Below are positions 1 through 5,782 of a stretch of DNA of 8,699 nucleotides, piece by piece. Position 1 is the stretch's first letter. Every line of letters starts with the position of its first letter. Under the pieces are notes generated by a model. That model did not search any database, had not been told where the DNA came from, and saw nothing but the letters and a program-made list of their open reading frames with translations. Position numbers and translations under genes: made by a program. The DNA lies in contig JALVCY010000511.1 of assembly GCA_027009605.1 (NCBI GenBank), positions 1 to 8,699 of the forward strand, written 5' to 3'. This DNA comes from Saprospiraceae bacterium. GTDB taxonomy: Bacteria; Bacteroidota; Bacteroidia; Chitinophagales; Saprospiraceae.

Positions 1-2650
1 TGTTGATTTGTTGAGCAGAGATTCGTTTGGATAGATAATTGTAGGCGTAGGCGTCCATCTCCGGGGGGACTACTCCTTTGAGAAAAATCTCACTTTTAGA
101 AGAAAAAATCAACTTACCATCTAGGTTGTAAAAGTTAATCGCATCCATTTTGTGAATAATAGATAATGGCTCAATTTGGGCTTCTACTTTTTCTTGAAGC
201 TTTTTAATGGGAGTCGTGTTGGGTAAGTCCAAAAGTGAGTAGTTTAATGCCGTGTGAATGGCTCTACTTTTTCTTAACAATCTTTTGTTGTGATAGTGCT
301 TGTTAGATGTATTGAAGTGAACGGCCGTAACGATGCCAATAAAAAAGAAAGAAACATAAATAAGAGCTAGAAATCCGGACTGAATTTTGGCATAAAATGA
401 ATGTCCCGGAAGTAGTTTGAGCTGTAAGCCGTCCGGGATAAAATGAAGGATATGGTTGGCAATATTAGCCAAAATAGAAAGCGTAGAAATCAAAAAGAAA
501 AGCATGGCAAAAAGCGACAGAAACTGCATTAAGCCTCCTGTCTTTCTCTTGATAAGAACAACATTACCGTTTGGGCTGTGATATAGGTATTCAATATAGG
601 CTCCTTTTTTGAACTCTTTGCCCTGACCTAAAGGCGGAATCTCCTTCATGGCGTAATATTCATTCTGGATGGAGCCCTTGCGGCGAATGCAATTATTGCC
701 TTTGAAGGTGGCAAATTCATAGTTCCCAATATTCTTCAGCTTAACAAACTCTGTGTTAGAAGAAAAAATGGGGGAGTTAATGTTTTCGTTGCCTAAAATT
801 TCAGATTTCAACTCAATGACTAAGGTCTCATCAATATCCTTTATCCGAATATTTCTTTCGATAAAATAGGAGAACCCACCATCCGGATTGTTGAGTAGGT
901 ATAATCCTTCATAGGGGTATATCTCGGTGGCATTCGCAATTTTGTTTCGGTATTCTGCTTCCGTTAGTAATTGATCCTTGAAAGAAGGGCCATTATCACT
1001 AAAGAGAAAGAAGTTTGAAGAGAAATTATTTGTCAGGTATTTGCTTGACTGAAAATGGTTTAATAGGAGCAATTGGGCTTTGTCGTAGTCATAATAATAG
1101 GGTAGAGGGGCATAAATGCTGTCCCAATTAGGGTCAAAAATAATATCATCTACTTTGGCAAGAACTTCTCTTTCGGCAACGGTATCTCTTTCTTCGGAGA
1201 GCACTTTTGAATAGGTCTGCATTTCAATAATTTCTCTTGAATATTGAAAAGAGTTTAGGGCAACCGCTGCAAATAAAGATGTCAGACCAAACCATATATA
1301 GATCTCATAGGGCTCTTTCCGGGTTTTGTCTGTGATATAAAAATCTAATGCAAATGGCAGTAAAATCGCCGAACCATACAAAATCGAATTGCGGTAAGGG
1401 GAGTCTGTAATTAATAATGCAGCCAAGACAATCGCAAACGCTGCCGTAATACAAAAGGCTCGCTCATACCTACCTAAATCCAATTGGTTAATAAACTTTA
1501 TCATCCAAAGCGCAAAAAGAACCAAAGCCGCCAGCAGAATAATCATCACGGCAAGCCCTAGGACGCTGTCTAGTTTGTGCTGTAAAATAGTGAGAAAGTT
1601 GATGCTGATATTTGAAGAAATAATAATTTGCTTATAGATTTCCAGCACAAAGACAATGCCGGTCATTAAGCCAATATTAAGTGTAATGCTAATGATGAAT
1701 TTTTGCCAGCGCTTTAAGTTTTTATTTTCTTTAAAGACGTAGGTTTTGTTTAGATAAATCATTAGCCAAACAAAGGTGATGGAGTTGAATAAAAGTACCG
1801 CAAGAGAAGAATTAAGAACCTTAATCTGTAAAGTTTCTGCCAAAAAACCAAGACCATTCAACTGTGACGCCGGGTCAAAAAGGTATAGAAAAATAGTAAT
1901 AACGGTTAAGATGGATAAAAGAAAGATGGTTCCTTTAACCGGGCTGTTTTGGCTTAGTTTGTTGGCGATTTGGTTGGCAATGGTCAAAAATAGAAAAAAG
2001 GCCATTCCGAAAAAAAAGATTAAACCTTTTTGAGTGGGTGTGTCTTGGAAGTCTCCATTGGCTGACAAAAATAATTGACCATTGGCCGGGCCGGTTATTT
2101 TGTGGACTCCTTGGTGATTATTGACTTGGATAGTCAAAGGAATATCAGGATCTGCTCGGAATGTGTTGGCAGATTTTAGCTTGCTAATCTGATAATTGTA
2201 TTTGATGGGGATGATGGCTACCGCTTGTCTATTATGGCCGTTTGAAGGTTTTAGCTCCTTTTTTATGACATAGGCATAGGCATTTGGGAGTTGGTGAAAG
2301 CTGGCATCGGGTAGTAAGTTGAAGATACTGTCCGGTAAAAATAGCTTGTTGTTAAACCATTTTTTTAGATGACCATCTTCATAGGCTAAAAGTGTGTAAG
2401 GCTTTGCGTAGAGCTTGTGAAACTCTGAAAGGTGGAAGCTATTGGAAGAGTCCGATTCAAAGGCGAGTTGTCTAAAAGATGGTTTGCTAATCTCACTGAT
2501 GGCATCTTTGTAGTCTTCGTTGAGTTGGTTTTGAACCCTTTTGGTGTATTTGTCCAGCACTGCTTCGGGACTATTGGCAAATCGCAAATAAAACCCGCCT
2601 CCTAAAGAGAGCAAAAATAAAATAACAAAAATATAGAAAGACTTTTTCAT
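1..2650 (-). CDS. Large polytopic sensor histidine kinase, N-terminal sensory part (3' end outside window)
   Basis: The frame is open from an ATG at 2650 to the window edge, giving 883 residues with no stop, so the protein is truncated only by the window. Hydrophobic segments lie near residues 4-23, 209-228, 240-258, 281-300, 317-337, 361-386, 398-415, 422-439, 449-467, 708-732 and 757-778. This predicts a membrane anchor, an extracytoplasmic region (about 24-208), a block of eight helices, a second extracytoplasmic region (about 468-707), and a last helix pair leading to a Cache/PAS-like segment with FYNLDGKLIFSS at 840-851. From memory this order matches Bacteroidota kinases of about 1200 residues that end in HAMP, HisKA and HATPase domains; those catalytic domains are not visible here, so kinase activity is inferred. 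The ligand is unknown. It has its own promoter. The first codons are AAA-rich with a hydrophobic stretch right after, supporting this start. Confidence 0.72.
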   Translation of the reverse strand, partial: MKKSFYIFVILFLLSLGGGFYLRFANSPEAVLDKYTKRVQNQLNEDYKDAISEISKPSFRQLAFESDSSNSFHLSEFHKLYAKPYTLLAYEDGHLKKWFNNKLFLPDSIFNLLPDASFHQLPNAYAYVIKKELKPSNGHNRQAVAIIPIKYNYQISKLKSANTFRADPDIPLTIQVNNHQGVHKITGPANGQLFLSANGDFQDTPTQKGLIFFFGMAFFLFLTIANQIANKLSQNSPVKGTIFLLSILTVITIFLYLFDPASQLNGLGFLAETLQIKVLNSSLAVLLFNSITFVWLMIYLNKTYVFKENKNLKRWQKFIISITLNIGLMTGIVFVLEIYKQIIISSNISINFLTILQHKLDSVLGLAVMIILLAALVLFALWMIKFINQLDLGRYERAFCITAAFAIVLAALLITDSPYRNSILYGSAILLPFALDFYITDKTRKEPYEIYIWFGLTSLFAAVALNSFQYSREIIEMQTYSKVLSEERDTVAEREVLAKVDDIIFDPNWDSIYAPLPYYYDYDKAQLLLLNHFQSSKYLTNNFSSNFFLFSDNGPSFKDQLLTEAEYRNKIANATEIYPYEGLYLLNNPDGGFSYFIERNIRIKDIDETLVIELKSEILGNENINSPIFSSNTEFVKLKNIGNYEFATFKGNNCIRRKGSIQNEYYAMKEIPPLGQGKEFKKGAYIEYLYHSPNGNVVLIKRKTGGLMQFLSLFAMLFFLISTLSILANIANHILHFIPDGLQLKLLPGHSFYAKIQSGFLALIYVSFFFIGIVTAVHFNTSNKHYHNKRLLRKSRAIHTALNYSLLDLPNTTPIKKLQEKVEAQIEPLSIIHKMDAINFYNLDGKLIFSSKSEIFLKGVVPPEMDAYAYNYLSKRISAQQIN

Positions 2651-2720
2651 GAAGTGTTCTCAGTGTGTTTTCCCGCTTGAAAAAAATAGGTGTGCAATCA
2701 TCCCGTTTTGCCAATAAATG

Positions 2721-2751
2721 CAAATATAACAAAATCAGATATAAAAATCAA
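2721..2751 (-). promoter_or_regulatory. Bacteroidota-type promoter of the sensor kinase gene
   Basis: On the minus strand a TTG (2751-2749) is followed after 20 nt by TATATTTG (2728-2721), a perfect match to the Bacteroidota primary sigma consensus TTG-N17-23-TAnnTTTG. It lies about 70 bp before the ATG at 2650, leaving a leader of roughly 65 nt. Transcript start is inferred, not seen. Confidence 0.7.
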
Positions 2752-3139
2752 TTAATATGACTAGAGGTTCAGATGTGCATCTTTCGTCACAAGATGAAAT
2801 CGATACCTTCTGTGTCGGTTGACTCCATTATTTTGAATCTTTTGTGTCCAAAATAACGGAGTTTTAGATTATATCAGCCATTTTGTTTGGGGGTGGTATT
2901 GGAATGCTCTTGACTAGTTGCATACTTGATTTTAGTTTTTTTGTTTCATTTTTTGGGGAGTATCTAGGTTGGTTTGGGTCGTATTCTATGGTGTAAAAAT
3001 GTAACGTGTTGAGTTGCAATACCTTATGGCTTGGCCGGCAGTTACCTTTTTTCTTGTCTTGGTCGTGTAAAACTTGGGATGCAGTCGGGTTTTGTCCCTT
3101 ACTTTTCAATAAATACCACAGTGATTTGACTTGAAAAAT
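2752..3139. other. Non-coding stretch left of the repeat cluster
   Basis: No convincing gene is present. The only longer open frame (minus strand, 2864-3109, 81 codons) has a composition unlike a protein and no recognisable domain or promoter. Apart from the hairpin at 2822-2862, I see no structured element, tRNA or conserved RNA motif. Confidence 0.5.
2822..2862. repeat. A+T-rich inverted repeat / hairpin
   Basis: Arms at 2822-2835 (ACTCCATTATTTTG) and 2849-2862 (CAAAATAACGGAGT) pair over 14 positions with one mismatch, around a 13-nt loop. The right arm runs into TTTT, so a terminator on the plus strand is possible, but no plus-strand gene precedes it. It could equally be a remnant of a small inverted-repeat element. 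Confidence 0.55.
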
Positions 3140-3197
3140 GAGTTTACTCCTAAAAGTCGAGAGTAGTGGTTTGTTCTTGAGCCCACAAAATTTTATT
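3140..3197. repeat. Dispersed 58-bp repeat, copy A
   Basis: This stretch begins GAGTTTACTC and ends CCACAAAATTTTATT. It aligns without gaps to 4170-4227, with around ten mismatches in 58 positions. The pair sits on either side of rnpB in the same orientation. The 3' part of this copy also forms the left arm of a 19-bp inverted repeat. Origin is unknown: a decayed mobile element or a segmental duplication are both possible. Confidence 0.7.
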
Positions 3198-3286
3198 CTG
3201 TTTTCGCTTTTGTTTTAACCCACTAAATCTCCCTTCGCAAGGGTCCCGATAGCTATCGGGATGTGGTAAACAGAATAAAATTTTGT
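3185..3286. repeat. Nested inverted repeat around an 18-bp palindrome
   Basis: The outer arms are perfect 19-mers at 3185-3203 (ACAAAATTTTATTCTGTTT) and 3268-3286. Inside lie a small hairpin, CCCTT-CGC-AAGGG (3231-3243), and directly after it the perfect palindrome TCCCGATAGCTATCGGGA (3244-3261). The palindrome resembles short intergenic palindromes that recur in Bacteroidota genomes (from memory). No coding potential is seen. It may be a non-autonomous element or an extended RNA hairpin. Confidence 0.65.
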
Positions 3287-3366
3287 TCATCGCTTTAATT
3301 CTTAGCTAAGTGGACTTTTCGGAGCAGACTCAAAAATGTAACTGTTTATCTACAGGAATATCAGCT

Positions 3367-3416
3367 TTTAGCTTTTACCGTCTGCTTTAGCTTTTACCGT
3401 CTGCTTTAGCTGACGG
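3367..3416. repeat. 19-bp tandem repeat ending in an imperfect hairpin
   Basis: TTTAGCTTTTACCGTCTGC occurs twice in direct tandem (3367-3385 and 3386-3404), then TTTAGCT starts a third copy that breaks off. The end of copy 2 and the broken copy form CCGTC-T-GC / GC-T-GACGG (3397-3416), a hairpin with one T-T mismatch. This resembles a REP-like palindromic unit whose left part has duplicated. Confidence 0.65.
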
Positions 3417-3430
3417 ACCAAAACTAAGTA

Positions 3431-3444
3431 TAAAGCCGGCTTTA
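3431..3444. repeat. 14-bp perfect palindrome, REP-like
   Basis: TAAAGCCGGCTTTA is a perfect palindrome and continues as GCCGC, giving the 'GCCGGCTTTAGCCGC' pattern. It lies close to the tandem repeat with its related TTTAGCTGACGG end. A second short palindrome, TTTCCGGAAA, follows at 3454-3463. No function can be assigned; it is likely part of the same family of intergenic palindromes. Confidence 0.5.
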
Positions 3445-3573
3445 GCCGCATTTTTTCCGGAAACTTACGCCCATTACAAATTATCGAAAAGGGGCAAATG
3501 GGGACGAACTCCGACTGCGCCCTATTACTTGGATAAATTAGCAACAAATACGGCGGCCTCCATGTTATTACTT

Positions 3574-3956
3574 AAACTGCAAGTTGTTCTATCGCATCTT
3601 GAGCAATCGAGATGAGGAAAGTCCGGACAACGTAGAGCGCCATACCATCTAACGGATGGGGTTTCTCTTGGAGAGACACAGCAAGTGCCACAGAAATATA
3701 CCGCCTGCCTAGCAGGTAAGGGTGAAAACGTGCGGTAAGAGCGCACGCATCAGGCTAGTAATAGCTTGTTGAGGTAAACCTTATGGGTTGAAATGCCACA
3801 TATATCTTGGTAATCTTCGGATTGTTGGGTTGCTCGCCCAACTAGTACGCTAGCCAAGAAGGGTAGGCAGATGGAGCCTAAAGGCGACTTTAGGCCTAGA
3901 TAAATGATAGAAGCATCGGTAACGATGGACAGAATCCGGCTTATAGACTTGCAGTT
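3574..3956 (+). ncRNA. rnpB: RNase P RNA (bacterial type A)
   Basis: This is the catalytic RNA of ribonuclease P, which removes the 5' leader from pre-tRNAs together with the RnpA protein. The 5' conserved block GAGGAAAGTCCGGAC is at 3614-3628 and its P4 partner ACAGAATCCGGCTTATAG at 3929-3946. Between them are ACAGAAATATACCGCC (3690-3706) and the conserved block from GGTGAAAAC to GAGCGCACG (3721-3747). GAGGTAAACC (3770-3779) fits the loop that binds the tRNA CCA end. The ends are set by helix P1, AAACTGCAAGT (3574-3584) pairing with ACTTGCAGTTT (3947-3957). Length of about 383 nt fits type A. The ends are approximate, and I found no clear TTG/TAnnTTTG promoter upstream. Confidence 0.95.
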
Positions 3957-3962
3957 TTTTTT
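3947..3962 (+). terminator. 3' end of rnpB with eight-T run
   Basis: The 3' strand of the rnpB P1 helix is followed directly by eight T residues (3955-3962), the usual arrangement for intrinsic termination. The T-run is immediately abutted by the GTAACTG end of a MITE-like element, and an identical T8 run lies on that element's far side. Confidence 0.55.
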
Positions 3963-4122
3963 GTAACTGTTTAGGCTTCCACTATTTTGGTCAAAAAATG
4001 CCCTTTTTGCGCCTGTTTTGCTAAAATTTTTTCACGTAGGGACGCACGGCCGTGCGTCCCTACGTCAACATACACAAAAATGCCTATTTTTTTCCTTAAA
4101 ATAGGAGCACCTAAACAGTTAC
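3963..4122. mobile_element. 160-bp MITE-like element in the rnpB terminator, possibly IS66-derived
   Basis: Perfect 13-bp terminal inverted repeats, GTAACTGTTTAGG (3963-3975) and CCTAAACAGTTAC (4110-4122), bound the element. Imperfect inverted similarity continues inward for about 35 more bases (CTATTTT, an A-run, TTTTTG). It is flanked on both sides by exactly eight T's (3955-3962 and 4123-4130), which could be an 8-bp target duplication. IS66-family elements are known for ends beginning GTAA and 8-bp duplications, so a non-autonomous IS66 relative is the best guess. There is no coding capacity. The centre is a 32-bp perfect palindrome. Because the target is a homopolymer, the duplication cannot be proven from this copy alone. 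Confidence 0.6.
4034..4065. repeat. 32-bp perfect palindrome inside the MITE-like element
   Basis: The sequence reads identically on both strands, from ACGTAGGGACGCACGG through its exact complement, with no spacer. GTAGGGACGCA-type palindromes are, from memory, recurrent intergenic repeats in several bacterial groups. It may be the element's own core or a second repeat inserted into it. The left half of the host element carries about 16 extra bases next to it. Confidence 0.85.
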
Positions 4123-4147
4123 TTTTTTTTGTTTAGAAGGCTGATTT

Positions 4148-4167
4148 GCTCGCTAGGGCTCGCTGGG
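4148..4167. repeat. 10-bp tandem duplication beside repeat copy B
   Basis: GCTCGCTAGG is followed directly by GCTCGCTGGG. A TGATTTG heptamer stands 28 bp before repeat copy B (4142 to 4170) but 18 bp before copy A (3122 to 3140). The 10-bp difference equals this duplication, hinting that the copies once shared more left flank. Confidence 0.5.
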
Positions 4168-4169
4168 TT

Positions 4170-4227
4170 GAGTTTACTCTTAAAAGTTGAATGCAGTGGT
4201 TTATTCCTGTGTCCACAAAATTTTATT
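4170..4227. repeat. Dispersed 58-bp repeat, copy B
   Basis: This is the second copy of the repeat at 3140-3197, in the same orientation, starting GAGTTTACTC and ending CCACAAAATTTTATT. It diverges right after that point: the inverted-repeat partner and inner palindromes seen at copy A are absent here. The repeat edge therefore lies near 4227. Confidence 0.7.
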
Positions 4228-4260
4228 TGCTTTCTTTATGATAACTAGTGCGACCGAGAC

Positions 4261-4321
4261 AAGGTGTCGCCCCGCTGGGGCTTCAATATCGTGCAATCTA
4301 AGGTGTCGCCCCGCTGGGGCT
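4261..4321. repeat. Two 22-bp hairpin repeats downstream of pth
   Basis: Identical 22-mers at 4261-4282 and 4300-4321 start AAGGTGTC and contain GCCCC-GCT-GGGGC, a 5-bp stem with a 3-nt loop. A 17-bp spacer separates them. They begin 10 bp beyond the pth stop codon. On the pth transcript each gives a GC-rich hairpin but no U-run follows, so a role in mRNA 3'-end stability or factor-assisted termination is only an inference. From memory, such repeats are widespread between Bacteroidota genes. Confidence 0.75.
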
Positions 4322-4331
4322 GACAACAGAG

Positions 4332-4988
4332 CTATTTATTTAGTTTGGTCATGACCCGGTCTATCCCGGCCATTGGGATGTCTAGGATGGCTTGAGTGGT
4401 TTTGTCTATAATTTGGGGCAGGGCATCTTTTTCTTCCGCATTCCATTGTCCGAGCACATAATCGACTTGACGGCCTTTGGCGAATTCATTGCCGACGCCA
4501 ATTCGGATTCTAGGATAATTGTTTTGTCCAAGGATTTGGTTGATATGTTTTAGCCCGTTGTGGCCACCATCGCTCCCTTTTTTGCGTAAGCGAATTTTGC
4601 CGAAAGGCAGGTTTAAGTCATCCACCACAATAATCACCCGCTCAATGGGGATTTTCTCTTTTTGCATCCAATATCGAACCGCTTTGCCACTCAAATTCAT
4701 GTAAGTGGAGGGTTTGAGCAGGATAAAAGTCCGGCCTTTATGCTTGAATTTAGCGGTATCCCCTTGTTTGTCGGGCTGAAATGTTGCTTCTTTTTTGTCC
4801 GCAAGGGCATCGACTACTTTAAACCCAATATTGTGGCGGGTTTCGTTATATTCTGCCCCGATGTTGCCGAGACCGACGATAAGATATTTCATGAATGTTG
4901 TACTGTTTTCAGTCGCTCCAAGCGAGTGTTTCTGTTCTTTTTTTGAATCGTTGCCGAAAAAAGCTTTTAACCAGTTAATCAGTTTCAT
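4332..4988 (-). CDS. pth: Peptidyl-tRNA hydrolase
   Basis: Pth cleaves the ester bond of peptidyl-tRNAs that drop off ribosomes, recycling tRNA in the cytoplasm. With the ATG at 4988 the protein has 218 residues. Family signatures are complete: VGLGNIG with N42, TRHNIGF with H52, KPSTYMNLSG with N98, VVDDLNLP with D123, and GGHNGL with H143/N144; these match the E. coli catalytic set N10, H20, D93 and N114. The core starts at residue 33 (MKYLIVGLGN), so about 32 residues are an N-terminal extension with an amphipathic start (MKLINWLKAFFG) and a polar linker. An internal ATG at 4892 would give a standard 186-residue enzyme. The ATG at 4988 overlaps the upstream gene's stop by 14 bp, suggesting translational coupling; a TTG at 5003 is less likely. 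Confidence 0.95.
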   Translation of the reverse strand: MKLINWLKAFFGNDSKKEQKHSLGATENSTTFMKYLIVGLGNIGAEYNETRHNIGFKVVDALADKKEATFQPDKQGDTAKFKHKGRTFILLKPSTYMNLSGKAVRYWMQKEKIPIERVIIVVDDLNLPFGKIRLRKKGSDGGHNGLKHINQILGQNNYPRIRIGVGNEFAKGRQVDYVLGQWNAEEKDALPQIIDKTTQAILDIPMAGIDRVMTKLNK

Positions 4989-5601
4989 CTTGTAAAAATT
5001 CAAATAAAGGCTCTAATGCTTCAAAGGATTTGATGCCAATGGCTTCTTCTTTGGCCTGAGTCGCATTGGCTACGATGCCGGTTGGCAAAAGGTTATTGAT
5101 GATATTTGGATTTAGATTGTCAGTTTCTACGGTGTCCAAGATAATTTCGAAAGTGTCGCAAAGCGCTTGGATGTTTTGAGCCTGTTCTCCGGAAGTGTCA
5201 AAATCGGTGGGTATTTTTAAGATGAAATAATCTACAAAGGGAGCCGACCATTCGATGGTTTGCTCCAAATTATTCTCTGAATCAACCCAAACTTCCTTGA
5301 AGACCGGTACAGAAAAACCATCCTGAATTGTTTCCAAAGAGGTGTCAGCATCCACCCAAATTCCTTCCAAATCATATAACACAATCGCCTCTTCAATTTC
5401 TTTTTTGGAGGGTTGGATGAACTGACCGATGACAGCGGGGCCTTCAATCCAATTTTTGATTTCAGGTAACTGCTTTAAATCAACGGATGAATCATAATCC
5501 GGAGTCAGTAAAAAACTAACCCAATCCACCCCGTGTGCCGCAAAAAATCTGGCATCGGTGAGTGATGTCAATTGACTTGCAAGGACTTTGTATTTTAACA
5601 T
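4975..5601 (-). CDS. Degenerate TrpF-like (beta/alpha)8-barrel protein, function unknown
   Basis: The 208-residue protein begins MLKYKVLASQLTSLTDARFF. This parallels the phosphoribosylanthranilate isomerase N-terminus (KICGIT...DA..A...GAD..GF), and length also fits TrpF (about 200-210). The catalytic cysteine and glycine of the 'K-CG' strand are replaced (KVLAS), and I see no glycine-rich phosphate-binding stretch like that of TrpF near the C-terminus (there: IILDTVETDN, GIVANATQ). Tryptophan synthesis by this protein is therefore unlikely. Alternating strands (IGQFIQ, GIWVDAD, EVWVDS, YFILKI, EIILDT) fit a barrel. No trp genes are nearby; it precedes and overlaps pth. I chose the ATG at 5601 because an upstream TTG at 5658 falls on the promoter. 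No signal peptide or membrane segment is seen. Confidence 0.7.
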   Translation of the reverse strand: MLKYKVLASQLTSLTDARFFAAHGVDWVSFLLTPDYDSSVDLKQLPEIKNWIEGPAVIGQFIQPSKKEIEEAIVLYDLEGIWVDADTSLETIQDGFSVPVFKEVWVDSENNLEQTIEWSAPFVDYFILKIPTDFDTSGEQAQNIQALCDTFEIILDTVETDNLNPNIINNLLPTGIVANATQAKEEAIGIKSFEALEPLFEFLQDETD

Positions 5602-5627
5602 TTGCCGTAAGGATTTGATAGAGTCAA

Positions 5628-5658
5628 CAAAGGTAGGGTAATTTTGTTGGTTTGCCAA
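5628..5658 (-). promoter_or_regulatory. Promoter of the TrpF-like/pth operon
   Basis: On the minus strand TTG (5658-5656) is separated by exactly 20 nt from TACCTTTG (5635-5628), a perfect Bacteroidota consensus. Transcription would begin around 5621, about 20 nt before the ATG at 5601. This rules against the alternative TTG start at 5658, which coincides with the -33 element. Confidence 0.75.
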
Positions 5659-5694
5659 GGTATTGGCTTGCGCAAAATGGGGGGATGCTTCATT

Positions 5695-5748
5695 TTGGGG
5701 AGTAGATGCTTTTTAATTTTGTCAGTCGGTTAATTATGCCTAATTTCG
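5695..5748 (+). promoter_or_regulatory. Two candidate recA promoters
   Basis: Candidate 1 has a perfect TAATTTTG (5714-5721) with a TTG at 5695-5697, a 16-nt spacer that is slightly short. Candidate 2 has TAATTTCG (5741-5748, one mismatch) with TTG at 5719-5721 and a 19-nt spacer, 34 bp before the ATG. I cannot tell which is used. No palindromic LexA-type SOS box is recognisable nearby. Confidence 0.45.
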
Positions 5749-5782
5749 CTGATGAAATGAAGCCTTGCGGCAGAAATAAATC

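Noticed and set aside
1776..2033. 85-codon plus-strand open frame
   Set aside because: It is antisense to transmembrane-coding sequence of the sensor kinase, and its lysine-rich text is a by-product of that.
2864..3109. 81-codon minus-strand open frame in the gap beside the sensor kinase
   Set aside because: Its residue composition is not protein-like, it has no recognisable motif, no promoter and no ribosome-binding context, and it lies in repeat-rich intergenic DNA.
3501..3573. rnpB promoter candidate TAAATTAG at 3534-3541
   Set aside because: It has one mismatch to TAnnTTTG, no properly spaced TTG, and sits too far from the inferred 5' end of the RNA.
3525..3746. 73-codon minus-strand open frame
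   Set aside because: It is antisense to the 5' half of the RNase P RNA, whose conserved blocks explain the sequence.
4261..4321. Possible CRISPR repeat pair
   Set aside because: There are only two 22-bp units, the 17-bp spacer is too short, each unit is a strong hairpin of an intergenic repeat type, and no cas gene is present.
5659..5782. SOS/LexA operator upstream of recA
   Set aside because: I looked for an inverted-repeat operator between the divergent genes and saw none; only promoter-like elements are supported.
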